The notes beneath the pieces are model-generated. The model was not told the origin of the DNA, did no database searches, and saw only the letters and a list, made by a program, of their open reading frames with translations. A DNA stretch of 64,000 nt from Limimaricola pyoseonensis (GTDB taxonomy: Bacteria; Pseudomonadota; Alphaproteobacteria; Rhodobacterales; Rhodobacteraceae): assembly GCF_900102015.1 (NCBI RefSeq), contig NZ_FNAT01000001.1:372001-436000 (forward strand), given 5' to 3'. Made by a program: the position numbers and the translations under genes. Positions 11,134 through 21,400 of the stretch are shown here, piece after piece. The number at the start of each line of letters is the position of its first letter. Position 1 is the stretch's first letter.

Positions 11134-11733
11134 ATGACCCGCACCACCGCCACCCCGCGCAAGCGTTCGCGCCACGTCCGCATCGCACTTTTGGGCGCCG
11201 CTGCCTTCAGCCTTGCCGCCTGCCGAGAGGAAGATGTGCCCTCCGCCGCCTTCCCGACGCTCGAGGCCTGCATGGAGGCCGCGGCCGGGCCCGGCACCTG
11301 GGTGACCGAGCAGTCCTGCGAGGAGGGCTTCGGCCAGGCGCTCGAGGCGCATGTCGAGACCGCGCCGCGCTACGACGACGAGGCGCTCTGCGAGGCCGAG
11401 CACGGCACCGAATGCGTAGTCGACGAGCGCGCGGGCGGCGGTGGCGGCTCGATCTTCCTGCCGCTGATGGCGGGCTATCTGATCGGCAACATGATGGGCG
11501 GGCGCGGCGTCGGCGCGCAGCCCTTCTACGGCCGCTCCTCGGGCGGCTTTGCCACCACGGGCGGCACGGTGCTGAACTCGAACCGCGGCGCGGCGGCGCT
11601 TTCGCCGCAGGCCTTCCGCTCTGGTCCCGTGACCCGCGGCGCCGCGCCGATGACGCGGGCCACCGTGGCCCGCAGCGGCGGCTTCGGCGCCGCGCGCACC
11701 GGCAGCGGCCTGCGCGGCGGCTTCGGCGGCTGA
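11134..11733 (+). CDS. YgiB-like (DUF1190) lipoprotein
   Basis: The 199-residue protein has a basic N-terminus and a lipoprotein signal ending in FSLAACREE, so it is probably anchored to a membrane by the cysteine near residue 30. The middle has CMEAA, SCEEGF and LCEAEHGTECVV, the cysteine pattern of the YgiB family. After this comes GSIFLPLMAGYLIGNMMGG and a long glycine/serine/arginine-rich tail (PFYGRSSGGFAT and further RSGGFG units). I used the ATG at 11134, which has an AAGGGAGAG ribosome site. It follows the YgiC-like gene and is probably in the same operon. Its role is unknown. Confidence 0.8.
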   Translation: MTRTTATPRKRSRHVRIALLGAAAFSLAACREEDVPSAAFPTLEACMEAAAGPGTWVTEQSCEEGFGQALEAHVETAPRYDDEALCEAEHGTECVVDERAGGGGGSIFLPLMAGYLIGNMMGGRGVGAQPFYGRSSGGFATTGGTVLNSNRGAAALSPQAFRSGPVTRGAAPMTRATVARSGGFGAARTGSGLRGGFGG

Positions 11734-12279
11734 ACCGGCCGGGCGGGCCAATTCGGCGCGCGGGCGCCGACTGATCGCAAAACGAAAACAATGAGTTGAC
11801 GGGATCGGTCCGGGCGCGGCCCCGGTCCGGCCCGTGCCGTCATGCTGCCGCGTTGTTTCCGAACATCGCCCTATCGGGGCCCAAGAGCCGTGCTAGACCG
11901 GCTGTCAGGGCCGGATCGGCCGCCGACTGTCCCGCCTGACGCGACAATGGCGCGGGGGCTTGCGGGCGTTTCGCCGTCATCTCGCCCCATTCGGGCGCAA
12001 GGAGGTCATCGCCGCACCATGATTTCGACAAGATTTCCTTTGTCCGCCGGCGGGCGGGGGATACCTTACGAACCATTCCCGGTTGCGGGGAGCCGGCCAG
12101 CTGGGGTGGCCGGTCCGGCCGAGGGTCGGACGAATTCAGTCTGCATGCGGGCCGCCCGGCCGGCATCGCGACAGCATAGCAAGACGCGCCCGGCGGCGCG
12201 GCGCCGGTGAGCCATCAGCCGCCCGGCGCACCAAGAGGTCATGCCGGGCCGCTGGGTCCGCGAGGAAGGAGAACGATTG
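11734..12279. other. 546-base non-coding gap before the RTX-Hint gene
   Basis: I see no convincing gene here. Possible frames are arginine-rich and lack family features. The last 20 bases hold the ribosome site GAGGAAGGAG for the next gene. Pieces such as TTGACG (about 11796) are present without a clear -10 partner. It may contain the promoter or a leader for the RTX gene, but I cannot place one. Confidence 0.4.
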
Positions 12280-14664
12280 ATGTCAGGCGGCAAGCGTATC
12301 GTGGGCACGGATGGTGACGACAAGCTGATCGGCACCGAGTGCAACGACGTCATCAAGGGGGGCGCGGGCAACGATCACATCGACGGTCGCGGCGGCGCCG
12401 ACCACGTCTATGGCGGTGACGGCGACGACCACATCATCGGCGATGCCCGCGAGACCATGCATGGCGGCGACGGCCGCGACACCTTCGATGTCGAGAAGGG
12501 CGGCAAGGTCTACGGCGGCGGCGATGGCGGCTCCGACGATGTCGACACGCTCGACCTGCGCGGCCTTGGCAATCTCTACGTCAAGGACGTCACGCCGGAT
12601 GACGACGGCAACGGCGTCAATGGCTGGATCCAGTTCCTCGACGAGAACATGCAGCCGATCGGCGAGCGGCTCGACTTCTACGACATCGAGAACTTCCTGA
12701 AGGACCCGCAGCCGGGCGACAACCGCGCCCCCGACGCGCAGGACGACAGCGCCCGCACCGGCGAGGAGATGGCCGTCACCATCGACGTGCTCGACAACGA
12801 CAGCGACCCCGACGGCGACCCGCTGACCGTGACCTCCGCCACCACGTCGAGCGGCTCGGTCCGGATCAACGACGACGGTTCGCTGACCTTCCAGCCCGAG
12901 CCCGGCTTCAACGGCAACGTGTTCATCGACTACGAGATCAGCGACGGCCAGGGCGGCACGGACACGGCCCGGGTCGCGGTCGAGGTGGGCTGCGGCAAGC
13001 CCGGCCTCGACGGGATCGTCGAGGGCACTGCGGCGGCCGACCTGATCGACCTCGACTACACCGGCGACCCCGAGGGCGACCGGATCGACGCGGGCGACGC
13101 GATCCTCGGCGACGACGCGCCGGATGACGACCGGGTCTACGGTTTCGAAGGCGACGACACGATCAAGGCCGGCCGCGGCGACGACCTCGTCTTCGGCGGC
13201 GAGGGCGACGACACCATCTTCGGCGAGGAGGGCGATGACCGCCTGCATGGCGGCGCTGGTGACGACACCATCACCGGCGGTCTCGGCAACGACAAGATCA
13301 GCGGCGGCGACGGCGATGACGTGATCGAGGCCGGCGACGGCGACCGCCACGCCGACACCGCGCGCTTCGACAATCCCTATCCCGGCCTCGACCGCGACCC
13401 CGACCCCTATGACGACCGCGACGTCGTCTATGGCGGCGCCGGCAACGACCGGATCAGCACCGGCGACGACCAGGACAGGATCTACGGCGGCAGCGGCAAC
13501 GACCGGATCGATGCCGGGATCGACGACGACTACGTGCATGGCGGCGATGGCGACGACTACATCGTCGGCGGCGAAGGCAACGACAGGATCGATGGCGGCG
13601 CCGGCAACGACACGATCTATGGCGGCCTCGACCCGCGCTTCCCCGACGCGCTCAACATCCGCGACGACCAGGGCGACAAGGTCACCGACAACGGCCGCGA
13701 CGTGATCCGCGGCGGTGACGGCGACGACGTCATCTTCGGCCAGGACGACGACGACCGGATCTGGGGCGACGCCGGAAACGACACCATTGATGGCGGCATC
13801 GACGACGACAAGATCTACGGCGGCACCGGCAACGACACCATCACAGGCGGGCAGGGCGCCGACAGGCTCTATGGCGGCGACGACCGCGACAGCTTCATCG
13901 GCGGCGATGCCGGCGACGAAGTCGATGGCGGCTCGGGCGGCGACGACTACGACGTGCTCGACCTGAGCGGCACCGACCAGGTTGACCGGATCGTCTACAC
14001 CTCGGACGACCGCGAGGACGGGATCGTCTACTTCAAGGACGGCTCGACCATGCGGTTCGAGGAGATCGAGAACGTCGTGCCCTGCTTCACCCCCGGCACG
14101 CTGATCGCCACCCCGCGCGGCGAACGGCTGGTCGAGGAGCTGCGCGAGGGCGACCGCATCATCACCCGTGACAACGGCATCCAGGAGATCCGCTGGCTCG
14201 GCCGCAAGGATCTGGGGCCGCGCCACATGCTCACCAGCCCGCATTTGCAGCCGGTGATGATCCGCGCCGGCGCGCTTGGCGGCGGCCTGCCCGAGCGCGA
14301 CATGATGGTGTCGCCCAACCACCGCCTGCTGCTGAGCGGAGCGCGGGCCGAGCTCTATTTCGGCGAGACCGAGGTGCTGGCCGCGGCCAAGCACCTGGTC
14401 GGCAGCCGTGGCATCCACCGGGTCGACGTCTCGCGCACCAGCTACATCCACATGCTGTTCGACCAGCACGAGGTGGTGCTGTCGAACGGCGCCTGGACCG
14501 AGAGCTTCCAGCCGGGCGACCACACGCTGAACGGCATCGGCGAAACCCAGCGCGGCGAGATCTGCGGGCTGTTTCCCGAACTGGCCACGCCCGAGGGCGT
14601 GCAGGCCTACCGCGCGGCGCGCAAGGCGCTCAAGCGCCACGAGGCGCAGCTGATGGTGGTCTGA
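12280..14664 (+). CDS. Large RTX calcium-binding protein with C-terminal Hint domain
   Basis: This is a 794-residue acidic protein without a Sec signal. RTX nonapeptides of the type GGxGxDxxx occupy about residues 10-75 and again about 250-560. Between them is a tandem-95/cadherin-like module (VTIDVLDNDSDPDGDPLTV through YEISDGQGG, about residues 165-240). The C-terminus is a Hint_2-type autoprocessing fold that starts at Cys602 (CFTPGTLIATPRGE) and includes VSPNHRLLLSG. Hint domains of this type can cleave the chain at the cysteine, which would release the RTX part. RTX proteins usually leave by type I secretion, with the C-terminal portion as signal, so a C-terminal Hint is a notable design. 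The ATG at 12280 has a strong SD 10 bases upstream. The T1SS genes at 61 kb are distant and not necessarily its exporter. Confidence 0.88.
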   Translation: MSGGKRIVGTDGDDKLIGTECNDVIKGGAGNDHIDGRGGADHVYGGDGDDHIIGDARETMHGGDGRDTFDVEKGGKVYGGGDGGSDDVDTLDLRGLGNLYVKDVTPDDDGNGVNGWIQFLDENMQPIGERLDFYDIENFLKDPQPGDNRAPDAQDDSARTGEEMAVTIDVLDNDSDPDGDPLTVTSATTSSGSVRINDDGSLTFQPEPGFNGNVFIDYEISDGQGGTDTARVAVEVGCGKPGLDGIVEGTAAADLIDLDYTGDPEGDRIDAGDAILGDDAPDDDRVYGFEGDDTIKAGRGDDLVFGGEGDDTIFGEEGDDRLHGGAGDDTITGGLGNDKISGGDGDDVIEAGDGDRHADTARFDNPYPGLDRDPDPYDDRDVVYGGAGNDRISTGDDQDRIYGGSGNDRIDAGIDDDYVHGGDGDDYIVGGEGNDRIDGGAGNDTIYGGLDPRFPDALNIRDDQGDKVTDNGRDVIRGGDGDDVIFGQDDDDRIWGDAGNDTIDGGIDDDKIYGGTGNDTITGGQGADRLYGGDDRDSFIGGDAGDEVDGGSGGDDYDVLDLSGTDQVDRIVYTSDDREDGIVYFKDGSTMRFEEIENVVPCFTPGTLIATPRGERLVEELREGDRIITRDNGIQEIRWLGRKDLGPRHMLTSPHLQPVMIRAGALGGGLPERDMMVSPNHRLLLSGARAELYFGETEVLAAAKHLVGSRGIHRVDVSRTSYIHMLFDQHEVVLSNGAWTESFQPGDHTLNGIGETQRGEICGLFPELATPEGVQAYRAARKALKRHEAQLMVV

Positions 14665-14828
14665 TCGGAAGATCCCGGCCGGGGTTGGGGCGGCGCGCAG
14701 CGGTGCCGCAACCATCCGCCGGGGGCGGCGTTGGATGACGGGGTCCGGGCCGGACCGCGTGGCGGACGGGGTCGGGCGCCCGCGGGCGGGTGCGCGTCCC
14801 GACCGGTCCAGCCAGCCCGCGAGGTCAG

Positions 14829-16094
14829 ATGTTCTCCACCATCCTGCGCAAGCTTCGCCGCCTGTCGCGCCGGCTCTGGGTTCGGGTGGCCCTGATCTCG
14901 GGGCTGCTCTTCGTCGCGCTCGGCGCCGCCAAGCTGTTCGGGCCGATGATCCCGGCAGGCTTCGCCGAGGCGATCGGCGCCGACGCGCTGAACCGGCTGC
15001 TCGACATCATCTCGACCTCGATGCTGGCCGTCACGACCTTCTCGCTGTCGGTGATGGTCAGCGTGCACCAGTCGGCCTCGTCGCGCTGGACGCCGCGGGC
15101 GCATCGCATGCTCTTGGCCGACACCACCACGCAGACGGTGCTCGCCACCTTCGTCGGCGCCTACATCTACGCGCTCGCGGCGATCATCCTGCTGTCCACG
15201 CCCTATTACGGCGAGAAGGAGATCGTCACGCTCTACATCGCGACGCTGGTGGTGCTGGTGCTGATCGTCTTCGTGATCCTGCGCTGGATCCTCCACCTGC
15301 AGGCGCTCGGCAGTCTCGTCGACACCACCGCCCGGATCGAGAGCGAGGCGCTCGGGGCGTTTCGCGAACGCGCCGAGAGGCCTTGTCTAGGCGGTCACGC
15401 GCTGAGCCCCGGCGACGTGCCGCGCGACGCCCGGCCGGTCCGGGCGCGGGGCACCGGATACATCCAGGCGATCTTCGAGGCGGCGCTGCAGGAGGCGGCC
15501 GAGGAGCATGACGCCCGGATCTATTTCGAGGCCCCGGTCGGCCGTTTCGTCCACGAGGGCGAGATCGTCGCCCGCGTCGCGGGCGGCGGCGATGAGATCG
15601 AGGGCGCCCTCCACGAGAACATCCGCATGGGCGCGCTGCGGACGGTCGAGCAGGATCCGCGCTTCGGGCTGATCATGCTGTCGGAGATCGGCTCCAAGGC
15701 GCTGTCGCCCGGCATCAACGATCCGGGCACCGCGATCGACGTGATCGGCCGGATCGGGCGGGTGCTCAACTCGGTCCGAGACGAGCTGGGCGGCGGGCGG
15801 GACACGGCGATCCACGACCGTCTCTGGGTGCCGCCGCTCGACCCGACCGACCTGATGCAGGACGGCTTCGGCGCGATCGCGCGGGACGGGCGGGAACTGG
15901 CCGAGGTGCAGATCGCGCTGCAGAAGACGCTGGCCGCGCTGCAGGACCACCCGGACCGCAAGATCGCCGAGGCCGCGCGCGACATGGCGCGGATCGCGCT
16001 GCTCAGGGCGCGCGCCGGTCTCGGCTTCGCGCCGGATCTCGAGCGGCTGGAACGTGCCGTGCCGCTCGAGATCGTCCGGTCGCTCAGGGAATGA
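14829..16094 (+). CDS. DUF2254 family membrane protein
   Basis: This is a 421-residue protein with four membrane helices in the first 170 residues (around RVALISGLLFVALGA, MLAVTTFSLSVMVSV, FVGAYIYALAAIILL, LVVLVLIVFVILRWI). A soluble C-terminal half contains HEGEIVARV, SEIGSKALSPGINDPGTA and RLWVPPLDP. SPGINDPGTA is the strongest signature of the family. The function is unknown. The last 11 bases overlap the end of the convergent SYLF gene. Codon use and GC content are like those of its neighbours. Confidence 0.85.
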   Translation: MFSTILRKLRRLSRRLWVRVALISGLLFVALGAAKLFGPMIPAGFAEAIGADALNRLLDIISTSMLAVTTFSLSVMVSVHQSASSRWTPRAHRMLLADTTTQTVLATFVGAYIYALAAIILLSTPYYGEKEIVTLYIATLVVLVLIVFVILRWILHLQALGSLVDTTARIESEALGAFRERAERPCLGGHALSPGDVPRDARPVRARGTGYIQAIFEAALQEAAEEHDARIYFEAPVGRFVHEGEIVARVAGGGDEIEGALHENIRMGALRTVEQDPRFGLIMLSEIGSKALSPGINDPGTAIDVIGRIGRVLNSVRDELGGGRDTAIHDRLWVPPLDPTDLMQDGFGAIARDGRELAEVQIALQKTLAALQDHPDRKIAEAARDMARIALLRARAGLGFAPDLERLERAVPLEIVRSLRE

Positions 16095-16641
16095 TGCGGC
16101 TGTATTTGGTGCCCTCGAGCGTCGCGCCGACCCGCAGGCCGGTCTGCGCGAAGACCACCGCGATCACCGGCGACAGCGAGGTGGTGGTCTCGGCGCGCAG
16201 CATCTCGCCGCGGTCGTTGACCGCGTATTCCACGTCGGCGCCGGCGGCCCAGCCCGGCGCGCGGCGGAAATCCGACAGCGCCTGCTCGGTCATGAAGAAT
16301 AGCACGTGGCTGAACTGCTGCGCGCCGATCTGCAGCCCGGCGCTGGCGGTGGCGGCGGAGTAGTAGTCGACCACGCTTTCGCCGACCAGCAGCGCGCCGC
16401 GCCCGTAGGAGCCGCCGAAGCCGAGGCCGACCTCCGTCACCAGCGGCATCACCAGCATGCCCTTGGCCTGCCGCGCGAGGTCGCGCGTGCCGGGATAGTT
16501 CTGGTACATGAAGTTCAGCGTGCTCTGCACCCGCGCGTCGATGCGCGAGGCGCCGTCGCTGCCCACACCGTTGCCGCAGGCCGCCAGAAGGCCCGTCGCG
16601 CCCAGGCCCGCCATCAGCCCGCGTCTCGTGGTCGTCGTCAT
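16084..16641 (-). CDS. SYLF-domain (Ysc84-type) lipoprotein
   Basis: This 185-residue protein has an RR-containing signal (TTTRRGLMAGLGATGLLAACGNG) that ends in a lipobox cysteine near residue 22, so it is probably exported, perhaps by Tat, and lipid-anchored. The remainder is the SYLF lipid-binding fold: GMLVMPLVTEVGLGFGGSYGRGALL, YYSAATASAGLQIGAQ, and LEGTKYSRIIP at the end. SYLF proteins bind phosphoinositides in eukaryotes; the bacterial role is not established. The ATG at 16641 is preferred; a longer frame upstream has no family features. Its 3' end overlaps the DUF2254 gene by 11 bases. Confidence 0.85.
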   Translation of the reverse strand: MTTTTRRGLMAGLGATGLLAACGNGVGSDGASRIDARVQSTLNFMYQNYPGTRDLARQAKGMLVMPLVTEVGLGFGGSYGRGALLVGESVVDYYSAATASAGLQIGAQQFSHVLFFMTEQALSDFRRAPGWAAGADVEYAVNDRGEMLRAETTTSLSPVIAVVFAQTGLRVGATLEGTKYSRIIP

Positions 16642-16760
16642 GTCTCTGCCCCTCAAGTGATGTGTCCGTCGCCCTTGTCGCCGGGCGATCGCCGGCACGA
16701 TAGGCGAGCCGCCGCCGGCTGTCATCCGCCGACGGCCGGCCATGTCCCGTTCGGCGGGTC

Positions 16761-17762
16761 TCAGCCCGCCATGGCCCGCGCCGCCCGCGGCGCGAAATAG
16801 GTGAGAACCCCGTCGCAGCCGGCGCGGCGGAAGGCCAGGAGGCTCTCCATCATCACCCGGTCGCCGTCGAGCCAGCCGTTCTGCGCCGCCGCCTCGATCA
16901 TCGCGTACTCGCCGGAGACCTGATAGGCGAAGAGCGGCACGCCGAACTCGTCCTTGGCGCGGCGGCACAGATCGAGATAGGACATGCCCGGCTTGACCAT
17001 CACCATGTCCGCCCCCTCGGCGATGTCGCGCGCCACCATGCGCAGCGCCTCGCGCGGGTTCGCCGGGTCGACCTGGTAGGTCTTCTTGTCGCCCTTGAGC
17101 GCGCCGCTCGCGCCCACCGCGTCGCGGAACGGGCCGTAGAAGGCCGAGGCGAACTTCGCGGCGTAGCTCAGGATCGAGACATGTCCGTGCCCCTCGGCCT
17201 CGAGCGCGGCGCGGATCGCGCCGATCCGGCCGTCCATCATGTCCGAGGGCCCGAGGATGTCGGCGCCGGCGCGCGCCTGCGCCAGCGCCATCTTCACCAG
17301 CGCCTCGACCGTGCGGTCGTTGACGATCTCGCCATCCTCGACGAAGCCGTCATGGCCGTTGATGTTGTAGGGGTCGAGCGCGATGTCGGTCATCAGCGCC
17401 ATCTCGGGCACCGCGTCCTTGATCGCCCGGATCGCGGTGTTGGTCAGGTTGTCGTCCGACCACGCCTCGGCGCAGTCCTCGGTGCGGCTCTCGATCCCGG
17501 TGTAGGGAAACAGGCACATCGCCGGGATGCCGAGATCGCGCGCCTCGCGCGCCGCCTTGACCGCGCGGTCGACGGTGCGGCGGGTGACGCCGGGCATCGA
17601 GGCGATGGCGCTTTCCTCGTCGCGGCCCGCCTGCAGGAAGATCGGCCAGATCAGGTTGTCGGGCGTCATCGCGGTCTCGCGCACCATGGCGCGCAGGGCA
17701 GGGGTGCGGCGCAGTCGGCGCGGCCGGGCGAGCGGGTAGCTGGCGGTGGGGAACTGCGGCAT
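16761..17762 (-). CDS. hemB: Delta-aminolevulinic acid dehydratase (porphobilinogen synthase)
   Basis: This 333-residue enzyme condenses two 5-aminolevulinate molecules to porphobilinogen in heme and chlorophyll synthesis. The active-site lysines are in SYAAKFASAFYG (about residue 203) and MVMVKPGMSYLD (about residue 255). The metal-binding region reads IALDPYNINGHDGFV, with aspartates where zinc enzymes have cysteines, so this is the Mg/K-dependent type common in Alphaproteobacteria. The N-terminus (RPRRLRRTPALRAMVRET) is also standard. The gene is transcribed leftward, alone, and diverges from the small membrane-protein gene at 17899. Confidence 0.97.
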   Translation of the reverse strand: MPQFPTASYPLARPRRLRRTPALRAMVRETAMTPDNLIWPIFLQAGRDEESAIASMPGVTRRTVDRAVKAAREARDLGIPAMCLFPYTGIESRTEDCAEAWSDDNLTNTAIRAIKDAVPEMALMTDIALDPYNINGHDGFVEDGEIVNDRTVEALVKMALAQARAGADILGPSDMMDGRIGAIRAALEAEGHGHVSILSYAAKFASAFYGPFRDAVGASGALKGDKKTYQVDPANPREALRMVARDIAEGADMVMVKPGMSYLDLCRRAKDEFGVPLFAYQVSGEYAMIEAAAQNGWLDGDRVMMESLLAFRRAGCDGVLTYFAPRAARAMAG

Positions 17763-17898
17763 CGGGCGACCTCCGGCGGCGGTGTATTCATATCACATGC
17801 GACGGGGTGGCACGGTTCAGGGCCGGTCACAAGTCTGGGCATCCCCGGGGCGGGGGGCTAGGCTCCGCCGGACGACCCATTCGCCGGACCGGACACGC

Positions 17899-18423
17899 GT
17901 GGACCTGACCAAGACCCTCTTCGAAGTGATCGACATGCGATCCTTCTCGAACCTGTGGTTCTGGATCATGCTGGCGGTGATCTGGTCGACGGCGAGCCAC
18001 TGGGTCCTGGGCGTGCCCTTCGACATGGTGGCCCGCGCCCGGCGGTTCGGCGGGCAGGCCGAGACCGACCTGCACGACATGGTCCGGATCAACGTCAACC
18101 GCATGCTGCACGTGGCGCATGTGGCCGGGACGGTCCTGCTGGCCGCGCTGACCTTCGTGCTGTCGTCCCTCGTGGTGCTGGGCTTCTGGTACTGGGTCGA
18201 GTTCGCCCAGGCAGTGGCGCTGATCGCGGTGCCGATGAGCCTCGTAGGCGCGCTGTCGCTGCGCCTCGCCCGGCGGATTGCCGCCGAGGCGCCGCAGGGC
18301 GACGCGCTGCGCCGCCGGCTGGCCCGGCATCGCTTCGCCACGCAGGCGATCGGCATGGTCTCGATCTTCGTGACCGCGATGTTCGGCATGTACCGGAACC
18401 TCACGGTGGTGCCGGGGTTCTGA
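17899..18423 (+). CDS. Small four-helix membrane protein conserved in Rhodobacteraceae
   Basis: This is a 174-residue protein with about four hydrophobic segments (WFWIMLAVIWSTASHWVLGV, HVAGTVLLAALTFVLSSLVVLGFWYWV, VALIAVPMSLVGALSL, and the C-terminal AIGMVSIFVTAMFGMY). The most distinctive stretch is FEVIDMRSFSNLWFW at the N-terminus. From memory, relatives in this family carry the label 'component of SufBCD complex'; nothing in the sequence or neighbourhood supports an Fe-S assembly role, so I leave the function open. I place the start at GTG 17899 because the conserved DLTKTLFEVIDMRS segment begins there; the ATG at 17935 is an alternative. It lies directly upstream of mfd. Confidence 0.65.
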   Translation: MDLTKTLFEVIDMRSFSNLWFWIMLAVIWSTASHWVLGVPFDMVARARRFGGQAETDLHDMVRINVNRMLHVAHVAGTVLLAALTFVLSSLVVLGFWYWVEFAQAVALIAVPMSLVGALSLRLARRIAAEAPQGDALRRRLARHRFATQAIGMVSIFVTAMFGMYRNLTVVPGF

Positions 18424-18434
18424 CCGCCCGGCGC

Positions 18435-18462
18435 TTGACAGTGCCACCCCTGAAGGTAGGTG
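18435..18462 (+). promoter_or_regulatory. Candidate promoter close to mfd start
   Basis: A perfect TTGACA (18435-18440) is followed after 16 bases by TAGGTG (18457-18462), a poor -10. If used, the leader before the mfd ATG at 18470 would be very short or absent. The AGGTAGG in the same stretch could instead serve as ribosome site for a longer transcript. Confidence 0.3.
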
Positions 18463-18469
18463 AGCGCAG

Positions 18470-21400
18470 ATGACCAGGAACACCGGCAGCAGGATCACCG
18501 TCTCGGGCGCGCCCGAAGGCTTCGACGCGCGACTCGTCCTTCAGGAGACGGAGCGGGCCAAGGGCCCCGTGATCCACGTCGCCCGCGACGACAAGCGCAT
18601 GGCGGCGATGCGCGCCGCGATCGAGTTCTACGCCCCCGACATGCCGGTGATCACCTTCCCGGCCTGGGACTGCCTGCCCTATGACCGAGTGTCGCCCGCG
18701 GCCGAGATCTCGGCCGCGCGCATGGCGGTGCTGGCGGGGCTTCTGCACGACATGCCCGAGCGCTTCGTGCTGCTCACCACCGTCAACGCCGCCACCCAGC
18801 GCGTGCCGGCGCGCGAGCTGCTGCGCGGCGCCGCCTTCAGCGCCAAGGTCGGCAATCGCATCGACGAGGCCGGGCTGCGCCACTTCCTCGTGCGGATGGG
18901 CTTCACCCAGAGCCCCACCGTGACCGAGCCCGGCGACTACGCGATCCGTGGCGGCATCATCGACATCTTCCCGCCCGGACAGGGCGGGCCGGTGCGGCTC
19001 GACATGTTCGGCGACGTGCTCGACGGCGCGCGCCGCTTCGACCCGGCGAGCCAGCGCACCACCGACAAGCTCGACAGCGTCGAGCTGGCGCCGGTTTCAG
19101 AGGTGATCCTCGACGACGACGCGATCACCCGCTTCCGGCAGAACTACCGCATCGAGTTCGGCGCGGCCGGCACCGACGACCCGCTCTACGAGGCGGTGAC
19201 GAACGGCCGCAAGCATGCCGGGATGGAGCACTGGCTGGGCTTCTTCCAGGACGGGCTTGAGACGCTGTTCGAATACCTGCCCGGCGCGCCGGTCACGCTC
19301 GACGATCAGGCCGGGCCGCAGCGCGAGGCGCGCTGGACGCTGGTCAGGGACGCCTACGAGACCCGCCGCCACGCGATGAGCCAGATGGGGCGGATCGACT
19401 CGATCTACAAGCCCGCGCCGCCCGAGTCCCTTTATCTCGACGAAGACGGCTGGCAGGCCGCTACCGCCGGCCGCCGAGTGCTGCGCTTCGCGCCGCTGCC
19501 GCAGGCGACCGGGCCGGGCGTGACCGATGCCGGCGGCCGGATCGGGCGCAACTTCTCGCCCGAGCGCCAGCAGGAGAGCATCAGCCTCTTCGCCGCGCTG
19601 GCCAAGCACGTGAAGGACCGGATGAAGACCGGGCCGGTGGTCATCGCCTCATATTCCGAAGGCGCGCGCGAGCGGCTTTCGGGGCTGATCGAGGACGAGG
19701 GGCTGGCCGAGACCATCCATGTCCGCGACTGGAAGGGCGTGGGCAAGCGCGGCCTGCACCTCGCGGTCTGGCCGCTCGAGCACGGTTTCGAGACCGACGA
19801 CCTGACCGTGATCTCCGAGCAGGACGTGCTGGGCGAAAGGCTGATCCGCCGCGCCCGCAAGAAGCGCCGCGCCGACAACTTCCTGACCGAGACGCAAAGC
19901 CTCTCGCCCGGCGATCTGGTGGTGCATGTCGACCATGGCGTCGGCCGCTATCACGGGCTCGAGGTCATCACGGCCGCCGGGGCCGCGCATGAATGCCTCG
20001 CGCTCGAATATGCCGAGAACGCGAAGCTCTACCTGCCGGTCGAGAATGTCGAGCTGCTCAGTCGCTACGGCCACGAAGAGGGCCTTCTCGACAAGCTCGG
20101 CGGCGGCGCGTGGCAGGCCAAGAAGGCCAAGCTCAAGGAACGCATCCGCCAGGCCGCCGACCGGCTCATCCGCATCGCCGCCGAGCGGGCGCTGCGCTCG
20201 GCGCCCAAGCTCGTGCCGCATGACAGCATCTGGGAGCAGTTCCTCGCCCGTTTCCCCTATGACGAGACCGAGGACCAGCTTCAGGCGATCGAGGACGTGC
20301 TGAACGACATCGAGTCGGGCCACCCGATGGACCGGCTGATTTGCGGCGACGTCGGTTTCGGCAAGACCGAAGTGGCGATCCGCGCCGCCTTCGTCGCCGC
20401 CATGTCCGGCGTGCAGGTCGCGGTGATCGCGCCGACCACGCTGCTCGCGCGCCAGCACTTCAAGAACTTCGAGGAACGCTTCCGCGGCTTCCCGATCAAC
20501 GTCAAGCCGCTGTCGCGCTTCGTCTCGGCGAAAGAGGCCTCGGCCACGCGCGAGGGGCTCGCCAAGGGCACGGTCGACATCGTGGTGGGCACCCATGCGC
20601 TGCTGTCGAAGTCGGTGAAGTTCAAGGAGCTGGGCCTGCTGATCGTCGACGAGGAGCAGCATTTCGGCGTGACCCACAAGGAGCGGCTGAAGGCGCTGCG
20701 CACCGACGTGCACGTGCTGACGCTGACCGCCACGCCGATCCCGCGGACGCTGCAGATGTCGCTCACCGGCGTGCGCGACCTGTCGATCATCGGCACCCCG
20801 CCGGTCGACCGTCTCGCGATCCGCACCTATGTGAGCGAATTCGACACCGTCACCGTGCGCGAGGCGCTGCTGCGCGAGCGCTATCGCGGCGGCCAGAGCT
20901 TCTTCGTGGTGCCGCGCGTCTCGGACCTGCCCGAGATCGAGGAATTCCTGAAGACCGAGGTGCCGGAGGTTTCCTACGTGGTGGCCCACGGCCAGATGGC
21001 GGCGGGCGAGCTCGACGACCGGATGAACGCCTTCTACGACGGGCGCTACGACGTGCTTTTGGCGACCACCATCGTGGAGAGCGGCCTCGACATCCCGACC
21101 GCCAACACGATGATCGTGCACCGCGCCGACATGTTCGGCCTCGCGCAGCTCTACCAGATCCGCGGCCGGGTCGGGCGCTCCAAGACCCGCGCCTATGCCT
21201 ATCTCACCACCAAGCCGCGCGCGCCGCTCACGGCAGGGGCCGAGAAGCGGCTGCGCGTGCTGGGCAGCCTCGACAGCCTCGGCGCCGGCTTCACGCTGGC
21301 GAGCCAGGACCTCGACATCCGCGGCGCCGGCAACCTGCTGGGCGAAGAGCAGTCGGGCCAGATGAACGAGGTGGGCTTCGAGCTTTACCAGCAGATGCTC

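Noticed and set aside
8249-11188. A 979-codon minus-strand frame running through tRNA-Leu and the YgiC-like gene
   Set aside because: Only its last 192 codons are a real protein (YqaA-like). The remainder covers a tRNA and two clear plus-strand genes.
13100-13970. CRISPR-like periodic repeats
   Set aside because: The periodicity is 27 bases from RTX codons (GGxGxDxxx) in frame, with no spacers.
12283-14715. An 810-codon open frame on the minus strand opposite the RTX-Hint gene
   Set aside because: The plus-strand protein has RTX, tandem-95 and Hint domains. The opposite frame is a repetitive Val/Ala-rich shadow produced by Asp/Gly codons.
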